NCBI GenBank assembly: GCA_938028745.1
Contig: CALIZL010000066.1
Span: forward strand, 1 to 19,313
DNA: 19,313 nt
From: an uncultured Prevotella sp.
GTDB taxonomy: Bacteria > Bacteroidota > Bacteroidia > Bacteroidales > Bacteroidaceae
Direction: 5' to 3'
The notes beneath the pieces were generated by a model that saw nothing but the letters and a program-made list of their open reading frames with translations, was not told where the DNA came from and searched no databases. Both the position numbers and the translations under genes were made by a program. The stretch's first letter is position 1. Every line of letters begins with the position of its first letter. Shown here in pieces: positions 1 through 6,038 of the stretch.

Positions 1-271
1 CGTTACATGCAGGCCGTTTATCCCCTTGGTGGTTTGGGCTTAGGGCATGTAGCATCAGGTTTTGTTCGTTACATGCAGGCCGTTTATCCCCTTGGTTGTT
101 TGGGCTTAGGGCATGTAGCATCAGGTTTTGTTCGTTACATGCAGGCCGTTTATCCCCTTGGTGGTTTGGGCTTAGGGCATGTAGCATTGGGTTTTGTTCG
201 TTACATGCAGGCCGTTTATCCCCTTGGTGGTTTGGGCTTAGCGCATGTAGCATCAGATTTTGTTCGTTACA
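1..271. repeat. 66-bp tandem repeat array, about 4 copies, cut by the window edge
   Basis: Copies start at 1, 67, 133 and 199, with a fifth breaking down after CGTTACAT at 265. Each is exactly 66 bp without indels. Because 66 is a multiple of 3 and the unit lacks stops in two frames, it creates an apparent 22-residue repeat protein (MQAVYPLGGLGLGHV...). I do not believe it is coding. The differences between copies in that frame change four codons (Gly to Cys, Ser to Leu, Gly to Ala, Gly to Asp) and none is synonymous, and every candidate start lies inside the repeat. Each junction carries a 7-bp inverted repeat, GCATGTA (45-51) and TACATGC (70-76). The array may continue left of the window. 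Confidence 0.9.
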
Positions 272-287
272 TATAGGCGCATGTTAC

Positions 288-317
288 GAGCAATGCCAAG
301 TTTGCTTGGCATTGCTC
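288..317 (-). terminator. perfect 13-bp hairpin downstream of the lipoprotein gene
   Basis: GAGCAATGCCAAG (288-300) and CTTGGCATTGCTC (305-317) are perfect reverse complements around the loop TTTG. It lies about 60 nt past the stop of the minus-strand lipoprotein gene, so a terminator or 3'-end stabiliser is likely. No U-run follows on either strand, so it is not a classical intrinsic terminator. A second weaker inverted repeat, AATTAACG (323-330) and CGTTAATT (339-346), lies between it and the gene. Confidence 0.45.
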
Positions 318-375
318 ATTGTAATTAACGCGCGTGTTCGTTAATTGGTGAACATGTTAGCCAAAGGCGTTATGC

Positions 376-780
376 TTACTTACGACGTTTGTATTTTGTT
401 GCAGCCTTCGTCTTTAAGTCGGTGAGTGTAAGTACGTCTCCGTTAATCTCAACCTTAAAGTCAATTTCTTTGAGGTCGTGTCCTTTGGGGCAGACACTGC
501 GCAGGTGTAGGATGTTCTCTTTGCAACCGAAGTCGCCCTTGCGCACCAATTCAGTATTTCCGTCAACGATGGTATGCTTGTCCCACGTAAGGTCTTTGTA
601 CCATGTTTCAAAAGTGTTTGATTGTCCGCACGAACTGCAATTGCTTATTGGTTGCCACGAACCAATGAGTTGCTGAACAACGGGGTTGTCTCTGTCGTCG
701 TCTGAGCTACAAGCGGCGAATGCAAAGGCTACGCATGCGAACATGGCGCATAACGATAGGTTTTTGATAGTGTGTAACAT
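376..780 (-). CDS. small secreted lipoprotein, possibly lipocalin-like, unknown function
   Basis: The protein has 134 residues. Residues 1-23 are a lipoprotein signal peptide and the lipobox FAAC puts the lipidated Cys at 24. It is followed by SSDDDRD; in Bacteroidota an acidic stretch just after the Cys favours export to the outer surface. Residues 38-43 (LIGSWQ) resemble the start of lipocalin-like domains in Bacteroidota lipoproteins, and the rest alternates short beta-like segments (IDFKVEINGDVLTLTDLK). The mature part has four more cysteines, C48 and C51 (a CxxC), C86 and C97, which could form two disulfides or hold a metal. The C-terminus is basic (KYKRRK). It is divergent in context from the fructan locus, separated from the kinase by about 720 bp, so a shared role is not indicated. 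I do not recognise a specific family. Confidence 0.8.
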   Translation of the reverse strand: MLHTIKNLSLCAMFACVAFAFAACSSDDDRDNPVVQQLIGSWQPISNCSSCGQSNTFETWYKDLTWDKHTIVDGNTELVRKGDFGCKENILHLRSVCPKGHDLKEIDFKVEINGDVLTLTDLKTKAATKYKRRK

Positions 781-1026
781 GATGTTTGGTTTTTAATTAT
801 GGTATAAATATAAAAGTGTTTAGATTGCTTTTGCCCATGCAGGTAGAACGCTTTTGGCAAGTTTCGCTTAGTGTGCGATGGCTATTTTGGTGGGCAGTAA
901 TGATGTTTAGCCGGCTAATGGTGTTGGGGTATGGGCGGTTCTCTATGCGGCCGAGCCATAGGCAGCCTTTTAACCGATTGTACTTTTCATGATGGCGCAG
1001 TTGAATAACTATGCCTTTTCACTTCG
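781..1026. other. gene-free leader upstream of the lipoprotein gene
   Basis: No convincing gene is visible. A 68-codon plus-strand frame (786-992) has no recognisable features. If the promoter-like site at 1027-1057 is used, this stretch would be a long 5' leader of about 240 nt for the minus-strand lipoprotein gene. I see no known riboswitch fold in it. Confidence 0.4.
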
Positions 1027-1057
1027 CAAAGTTACAACTAATTTGATAAATATGAAA
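1027..1057 (-). promoter_or_regulatory. Bacteroidota-type promoter candidate for the lipoprotein gene
   Basis: On the minus strand TAACTTTG (plus 1034-1027) is a full match to the Bacteroidota -7 element TAnnTTTG. After 19 bp the -33 position reads TTTC (plus 1057-1054) against the consensus TTTG. It points toward the lipoprotein gene but lies about 247 bp from its start codon, so a long leader is implied. No other full match was noticed nearer the start. Confidence 0.45.
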
Positions 1058-1085
1058 GAAAAAGAGAATATTTTTAGAGGTTAAG

Positions 1086-1496
1086 TAATTAAGGAGTTAA
1101 GGAGTTAAGGAGTTATTTGTGGTTGAGGAGTTAAGGAGTTATGGAGTTAAGGAGTTAAGCCGTATGCTTAGTGTATAATGAGAAGCTCTTTTGTCAATTC
1201 TCTGGTGTGTTAACTTTTCTGCGTTTTTATGGAGTTAAGGAGTTATGTGGTTGAGGAGTTAAGGAGTTATGTGTGGTTGAGGAGTTAAGGAGTTAATGTA
1301 ATTAAGGAGTTAAAGGAGTTATGGAGTTAAGCCAATAGCTTTGTAGCTACAAGCTTATCTTCTCTTAAACCCCATCAAGGAGTTAACAAGCTGGCGAGTT
1401 TGCAAGAAATATTACCCTTATACGACAAAGCATATGGCTTAACTCCTTAACTCCCTAACTCCTTAACTCCTTAATTACATAACTCCTTAACTTCTC
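1086..1496. repeat. 8-bp GGAGTTAA array with an opposed inverted block
   Basis: GGAGTTAA or GGAGTTAT occurs in runs at 1093-1158, 1231-1330 and once at 1379-1386, about 17 copies, often exactly 8 bp apart. From 1439 to 1494 the same unit appears in the opposite orientation (TTAACTCC). The opposed blocks form long inverted repeats: GTAATTAAGGAGTTAAGG near 1085-1102 is matched by the complement of about 1460-1477, and 1143-1169 (ending GAGTTAAGCCGTATGCTT) by the complement of about 1432-1458 with about one mismatch. It lies immediately downstream of the fructokinase gene, so a folded 3' end of the locus mRNA is possible. Confidence 0.9.
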
Positions 1497-1501
1497 GCTC
1501 C

Positions 1502-2383
1502 TTACTTAATCCTTTCGATAAAATGTTTGGGGATAGTGGGCATTGCGCCGTTTTGTGTGCATACGTATGCGCTGGTTTCAACGGCTAGGCGATGCGCTTC
1601 GCTAACGGCAACGCCGTTGAGATAAGCCGCACAGAAACTGCCAGTGAACGAATCGCCTGCACCAACGGTGTCGGCTACCTCTACTTTGGGCGTCTCTAAG
1701 AACGACATGGCGCCAGGAGTAAACACATAACTGCCGTTTACGCCGCAGGTAAGCACTAGTGCATCCAGGTTGTATTTGCCCAAGATGAGCCAACACTTGT
1801 TGGTCATGTCGAGACCGGGATAGCCAAACAGACGGCCAATGGTAACCAGTTCTTCGTCGTTTATCTTCAAAATGTCGCATCGCTTGAACGAGTCGAGCAG
1901 CAGTTCTTCGTTGTAGAAGTTTTGGCGAAGGTTGATGTCGAAGATTTTAAGGCAGTCTTTGGGGGTGGCATCGAGGAAACGGCGGATGGTGTTGCGGCTC
2001 ACTTCGTTGCGCTGTGCCAACGAACCCCAGCACACGGCACGGCAGTTTCGGGCCACTTCTTCAAGTTCGGGGGTGAAGGGGATGTTGTCCCAAGCCACTC
2101 CTTCCTTAATGTCGTAAGTGGGTACGCCTTGTGCATCGAGCTCTACTTGCACCGTTCCTGTGGGGAAAGGCACGCGCGGCATCAGCACGTTGAGCTTTTT
2201 GTCGGCGAACTTCTGGGCTATTTCGTCGCCCAAAGCATCGTTGCCCAAGGCACTAATGGCCAAGGTGTCTAGTCCGTACTGCGCGGCATGGTAGGCAAAG
2301 TTTGCCGGTGCGCCGCCTATTTTCTTTCCTTCGGGCAGCACATCCCAGAGTGCTTCGCCCAATCCTACGATAAGTCGTTTCAT
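1502..2383 (-). CDS. fructokinase, PfkB (ribokinase) family
   Basis: This 293-residue cytoplasmic sugar kinase is expected to convert fructose and ATP to fructose phosphate. The N-terminal PfkB signature is GGAPANFAYH at 23-32. The C-terminal signature DTVGAGDSFTGSF spans 238-250, with the anion hole GAGD and the catalytic base Asp244. Length is normal for the family. It is the last gene of the minus-strand fructan locus, 30 nt after the MFS transporter gene, which suggests co-transcription and a role in trapping imported fructose. From memory it occupies the position of BT1757 in the B. thetaiotaomicron levan locus. Fructose specificity is inferred from context; the motifs alone would also fit other ribokinase-family substrates. 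Confidence 0.9.
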   Translation of the reverse strand: MKRLIVGLGEALWDVLPEGKKIGGAPANFAYHAAQYGLDTLAISALGNDALGDEIAQKFADKKLNVLMPRVPFPTGTVQVELDAQGVPTYDIKEGVAWDNIPFTPELEEVARNCRAVCWGSLAQRNEVSRNTIRRFLDATPKDCLKIFDINLRQNFYNEELLLDSFKRCDILKINDEELVTIGRLFGYPGLDMTNKCWLILGKYNLDALVLTCGVNGSYVFTPGAMSFLETPKVEVADTVGAGDSFTGSFCAAYLNGVAVSEAHRLAVETSAYVCTQNGAMPTIPKHFIERIK

Positions 2384-2413
2384 ATCTTCTTTGTTGTTTT
2401 TAGTTAAGTATGC

Positions 2414-3574
2414 TTACTTTGCGCCAATCTTTCGACCATAAGTAAAGAGGTAGACAACGCCAAAGGCCATTACAACGGCGGCTCCCCATTGGCCAACGGC
2501 ATCGCTGGCAGGTCCCATGAGGAGGGGGAATATGGTTCCACCGAACAGTCCCATAATCATTAGGCCCGACACTTCGTTCTTCTTGTCGGGCAAGGACAGC
2601 ACGGCTTGAGAGAACACGAGCGAGAAGATGTTGGAGTTGCCGAAACCAACCAACGCAATGGCGGTGTACAGAACGGCTTTGCTTTCGCCCACGGCTAGGC
2701 CCAACATGGAAAGGGCCATCATGACAACGGAAACGTAGAAGAAGGCGCGGTTGTTGAATTTGGCCAGTATGAACGAGCCGCTAAGACAGCCAAGTGTACG
2801 GAAAATGAAGTAAAGGCTGGTGGCAAAGCCTGCCTCGTCAAGTCCCATGTGTAGTCGTTCTTGCAGAATTTTGGGGGCGTGGGTGTTTGTTCCCACGTCT
2901 ATTCCCACGTGACACATGATGCCGATGAACGACAACAGTACGATGGGCGTGCCCAATAGCTTGATGGTTTCCATGAAAGAAGAGGGCTTATCCTTCATGG
3001 GTTCTTCTTCGATGGGCGTGGCCGACAGCATCAGGGTGGCTAAAATGCCGATAACCATGTAGATGGGGAAGAGTATGCGCCAGCCCAAACCAAAGTGGGG
3101 GATGCTGGCTGCTGCACCCCAAGCGGCGATAATGGGGGCCATGAACGAGGCGATGGCCTTTACAAACTGGCCGAATGTGAGGGTGGCTGCAAAGCGGTCG
3201 CCACTGATGATGTTCGATATAAGGGGGTTGAGCGATGTTTGCATAAAGGCATTGCCGATGCCCAGCAGCGAAAACGAGATTAACATCAGCTCGTAACTGT
3301 TGCCGAAGAGGGGCAAAAGCAAACTGGCCACGGTGATAACGAGCGACACTAGCACCGTTTTCTTACGCCCAATCTTGTTCATCAGCATGCCCGTTGGCAC
3401 GGCAAAGATGAGGAACCAGAAGAAAACGAGCGACGGAAAGACGTTCGCGGCCGAGTCGGTAAGGTTGAGATCGGCCTTGACATAGTTTGAGGCAATGCCC
3501 ACTAGGTCTACAAATCCCATGGCGAAGAAGCAGAACATCACGGGAATGAGTGTGAGTTGGGTTGATTTACGCAT
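2414..3574 (-). CDS. MFS sugar transporter (FucP/GluP-like), likely fructose importer
   Basis: The 386-residue protein is an inner-membrane major facilitator with about 12 hydrophobic segments. The first runs from about residue 8 to 30. The loop after the second holds the MFS signature GMLMNKIGRKK (62-72). GIGNAFMQTSLNPLI (105-119) and FGQFVKAIASFMAPII (134-149) resemble the fucose/glucose symporter group. A polar cytoplasmic loop with EEEPMKDK (189-196) separates the two halves. It is 30 nt upstream of the fructokinase gene and downstream of two GH32 genes, so fructose released in the periplasm is the likely substrate. The 448 bp before it are filled by two repeat arrays and no good promoter match was found there, so expression may depend on read-through from the GH32 gene. 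Confidence 0.87.
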   Translation of the reverse strand: MRKSTQLTLIPVMFCFFAMGFVDLVGIASNYVKADLNLTDSAANVFPSLVFFWFLIFAVPTGMLMNKIGRKKTVLVSLVITVASLLLPLFGNSYELMLISFSLLGIGNAFMQTSLNPLISNIISGDRFAATLTFGQFVKAIASFMAPIIAAWGAAASIPHFGLGWRILFPIYMVIGILATLMLSATPIEEEPMKDKPSSFMETIKLLGTPIVLLSFIGIMCHVGIDVGTNTHAPKILQERLHMGLDEAGFATSLYFIFRTLGCLSGSFILAKFNNRAFFYVSVVMMALSMLGLAVGESKAVLYTAIALVGFGNSNIFSLVFSQAVLSLPDKKNEVSGLMIMGLFGGTIFPLLMGPASDAVGQWGAAVVMAFGVVYLFTYGRKIGAK

Positions 3575-3593
3575 AATTATTTTGTATTTAAGG

Positions 3594-3911
3594 CCTCACC
3601 CCCAGCCCCTCTCTGCAAGGGGAGAGGGGGGTATGCCTTGATGTTTATAAAGATAAAGCCTCACCCCCAACCCCTCTCCGAGGGGAGAGGGGAGTGATAT
3701 ACTTTGATGTTTATAGAGATAAAGCCTCACCCCCAGCCCCTCTCCGAGGGGAGAGGGGAGTGAAATTCCTTGATGTTTATAAAGATAAAGCCTCACCCCC
3801 AGCCCCTCTCCGAGGGGAGAGGGGAGTGATATGCCTTGTTGTTTATGAAGATAAAGCCTCACCCCCAGCCCCTCTCCGAGGGGAGAGGGGAGTGATATGC
3901 CTTGATGTTTA
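3594..3911. repeat. 66-bp tandem array with a conserved GC-rich hairpin, 5 copies
   Basis: Copies start at 3594, 3659, 3725, 3791 and 3857; the first is 65 bp and the next three are 66 bp. Each holds CCCCTCTCC-GAGG-GGAGAGGGG, a 9-bp stem with a 4-nt loop (for example 3671-3692), and all but the first are bracketed by TCAC and GTGA, which also pair. Copy 1 has a different loop but keeps an 8-bp stem. The rest of the unit is AT-rich (CCTTGATGTTTATAAAGATAA). The palindrome, with SPLGEGLG/SPLSP in translation, is common intergenic DNA in several bacterial groups. It lies inside the fructan locus between the second GH32 gene and the transporter gene. Apparent open frames on both strands come from the 66-bp period and are not genes. 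Confidence 0.92.
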
Positions 3912-3942
3912 CTTGTTAAGATTGACTGGTTGGGGTGGAGCA

Positions 3943-4014
3943 GTCTGAGCAGTCGGACAGGTCAGACAGGTCAGACAGGTCAGACAGGTCCGACTAGTCG
4001 GACTAGTCGGACAA
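3943..4014. repeat. 9-bp array with palindromic GTCNGAC core, 8 copies
   Basis: GTC recurs at exactly 3943, 3952, 3961, 3970, 3979, 3988, 3997 and 4006. Seven of the eight units read GTCNGAC, a 7-bp interrupted palindrome, plus a 2-bp linker; the first reads GTCTGAG. The last units also create overlapping GACTAGTC palindromes. The array ends 9 bp before the stop codon of the second GH32 gene, so it would be transcribed as its 3' flank. Confidence 0.93.
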
Positions 4015-4022
4015 ATTAAACC

Positions 4023-5822
4023 TTATTTCATCTCAAACGCCGACACACTGGCCTTGTTTCCACCCGAATTTTCGAGCAGCAGGGTGTTGTAAGGCGTTGA
4101 GGGAAACACCAAATTGGTGAGCGAAACCTTGCCTTGGGCATCTATAACCTCAACGCTACTCTTATCTACAAAGATGCGGAGCGTGGTTATCATACCGCGG
4201 GTAGGGGCAACGGTAACGGCTTTGAAAGCATCGCTGAAGTCGGATTTGCCGCTTTGGGTGCGGTCTACCGATAGCGTTTGCGCGGCCACATCGTAGCTAA
4301 CAACCACCTTTTCGCCTTCGGCGTTTTGCAAAGTAAGGCGCGTTTTGCCCTTGGTTTGGGGCTTAACAACCATCACTAGCTCGTATGCGCCCTGCACTGG
4401 GTTGAAGGTTCGGCGTGCCGAAGTACTGTTTTTAAATAGCGGTGTGGCGCGTGTGGCCAATAGTTCTTTGGATGGTGTGCGCCCAACAAAGGTCTGACCG
4501 TTGTGTTCGAACAGGTCGAGGTCGCAGGGAATGGTGTTTGCCGAGCGGAATTGCAGCGTAGGAACTTGGTTGCCATACTGCCAATTGCTCATCCAAGTCA
4601 TCAGTATATGGCGACCTTGCGGTGCATTGTCGAAGGTTACGCCGGCGTAATGGTCCTTGCCGTAGTCCATCCACTTGGTTGTTTCGGGCTTGTCTTCGCA
4701 GGTAAACTGGTGCCCATCAAACTCGCCGATAAAGTATTGCGTGGCGTTTCCGCCGAAAGGTCCGCCAGGGTTGATGTTGCAAATAAGCATCCACTTCTGC
4801 TTGTCGGTGCCGCGAACGGGCAGCTGCATCAGGTCGGGACATTCCCAAACGCCATCGTGGTTGCCGTAGCCCTCGCCAAAACGGCTCTCGAATGTCCACT
4901 CTTTGAGGTTCTTCGACGAGTAGAATTGCATTTCTTGACCAGCGGCAAGCACCATTATCCAGCGTTCGGTGGGTTGATGCCAAAACACGTGCGGGTCGCG
5001 AAAATCGGGTATCGCGGCCGTTATCACGGGGTTGCGGTCGTACTTGGTAAAGGTCTGTCCGTTGTCTGTGCTGTATGCCATGCTTTGCGTTTGGTTCTCA
5101 CCGGCCGATGTATAGAATGCCACCACCGCACCTGCGCCAAAGCCAGCCGTGTTGTTATGGTCTACAACGGCACAGCCGCTGAATATCGTTCCCAGGGCAT
5201 CGGGGGCTATGGCTGTGCCTCGGTCTTCCCAATGCACAAGGTCTTTACTAACGCTGTGGCCCCACGTCATGTTCTCCCACTGCGAGCCGTATGGGTTCCA
5301 TTGGTAATAAAGGTGGTATAGTCCGTCTTTGTAAAATAGTCCGTTGGGGTCGTTCATCCAGCCGTAAGGTGGCGTGTGATGGTACAGCGGACGCCACTTT
5401 TCGCGGTTGGCCGTGTCGAAGTTGTCGGTCATTGACATGGTTTTCCAGCACACATAGTCGTTTAGGTTGCCGTTTTTACGAACGTCGCCCTGCACGTGCA
5501 CATCGAGAATGAAGGGTTTCCCCTTAACGGCATCGAGGGCAAGTGGCACGAAATAGTCTACGTGGTCGGCCGCCAAGCGCACGTTAAGCGTTTGAATGGC
5601 GTTGTTGTCTACGATAAGTCGCAGGTTGCAAAGCTCTGCTTTCTCTTCAACGGGCAACAGCAAGTAGCGCGTTGTGTGCGTGTCGAAAGCCAGCATGCAA
5701 TGGTTTTTGCTGAGCATGTTCATCTTTTTGGGGTTGTCGGCATGGGCAATGGCATGCGCCACAAATAGCCACAAGAGGGTTGTTGCAAGCCGAAGTATGG
5801 GTTTGGTTAGTCTTTGTGCCAT
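4023..5822 (-). CDS. GH32 fructan exo-hydrolase (levanase/inulinase type), periplasmic
   Basis: The product is a fructosidase expected to release fructose from fructo-oligosaccharides. An upstream ATG at 5933 is in frame, but I choose 5822 because the protein then starts MAQRLTKPILRL with a normal signal peptide (residues 1-28, cut after AHA); a -7 promoter box also lies inside the 37-codon extension. From this start it has 599 residues. An N-terminal region of about 110 residues, like the DUF4980 domain of Bacteroidota GH32 proteins, precedes the five-bladed propeller. WMNDPNG holds the nucleophile Asp158, FRDP holds Asp276 and WECPD holds the acid/base Glu327. A C-terminal beta-sandwich holds VDKSSVEVID. 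There is no lipobox, so a soluble periplasmic enzyme is likely. From memory this is the position of BT1759. Confidence 0.92.
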   Translation of the reverse strand: MAQRLTKPILRLATTLLWLFVAHAIAHADNPKKMNMLSKNHCMLAFDTHTTRYLLLPVEEKAELCNLRLIVDNNAIQTLNVRLAADHVDYFVPLALDAVKGKPFILDVHVQGDVRKNGNLNDYVCWKTMSMTDNFDTANREKWRPLYHHTPPYGWMNDPNGLFYKDGLYHLYYQWNPYGSQWENMTWGHSVSKDLVHWEDRGTAIAPDALGTIFSGCAVVDHNNTAGFGAGAVVAFYTSAGENQTQSMAYSTDNGQTFTKYDRNPVITAAIPDFRDPHVFWHQPTERWIMVLAAGQEMQFYSSKNLKEWTFESRFGEGYGNHDGVWECPDLMQLPVRGTDKQKWMLICNINPGGPFGGNATQYFIGEFDGHQFTCEDKPETTKWMDYGKDHYAGVTFDNAPQGRHILMTWMSNWQYGNQVPTLQFRSANTIPCDLDLFEHNGQTFVGRTPSKELLATRATPLFKNSTSARRTFNPVQGAYELVMVVKPQTKGKTRLTLQNAEGEKVVVSYDVAAQTLSVDRTQSGKSDFSDAFKAVTVAPTRGMITTLRIFVDKSSVEVIDAQGKVSLTNLVFPSTPYNTLLLENSGGNKASVSAFEMK

Positions 5823-5890
5823 AATCTTGAATGGTTGTTTGCGGTTTAGGTGATGCGCGTTAGGTATGGAAAATCTATAATTCTCTGTCC

Positions 5891-5922
5891 CAAAGATAAA
5901 ACTAAGTGGGCTAAACGCCAAG
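5891..5922 (-). promoter_or_regulatory. internal promoter candidate for the second GH32 gene
   Basis: On the minus strand TATCTTTG (plus 5898-5891) fully matches TAnnTTTG. Twenty bp upstream is CTTG (plus 5922-5919), one base from the -33 TTTG. Transcription would start near 5884, about 60 nt before the ATG at 5822. The site lies inside the longer open frame that begins at 5933, which argues against that start. It would allow the second GH32, the transporter and the kinase to be expressed apart from the susC promoter. Confidence 0.5.
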
Positions 5923-5984
5923 TTTTTACGCATCGGATGTGGGTGGATTAATGTTTATTAACGGGGCAGTGCGCTGTGTGCGAA

Positions 5985-6025
5985 CAACGGGTTGCCCGCG
6001 ACTCTTGGTCGAAGACAACCCGTTG
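5985..6025 (-). terminator. hairpin between the two GH32 genes
   Basis: CAACGGGTTG (5985-5994) and CAACCCGTTG (6016-6025) are perfect reverse complements around a 21-nt loop that contains a small nested CGAC/GTCG stem. It begins 13 bp past the stop codon of the lipoprotein GH32 gene. There is no U-run after it on the minus strand, so it may attenuate transcription or act as an mRNA processing or stabilising structure rather than a strong terminator. Confidence 0.4.
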
Positions 6026-6038
6026 ACCTGCTAATGAT

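Noticed and set aside
786..992. 68-codon plus-strand gene
   Set aside because: No recognisable features, hydrophobic and Trp-rich low-quality composition, and it overlaps the probable leader of the lipoprotein gene.
3596..3948. Repeat proteins (SPLGEGLGVRLYLYKHQ type) on both strands
   Set aside because: Created by a stop-free 66-bp palindromic unit; both strands are open, which indicates repeat structure, not coding.
4503..5321. 272-codon plus-strand open frame inside the second GH32 gene
   Set aside because: It is fully antisense to a gene with complete catalytic motifs, has no recognisable domain and is a codon-bias shadow.
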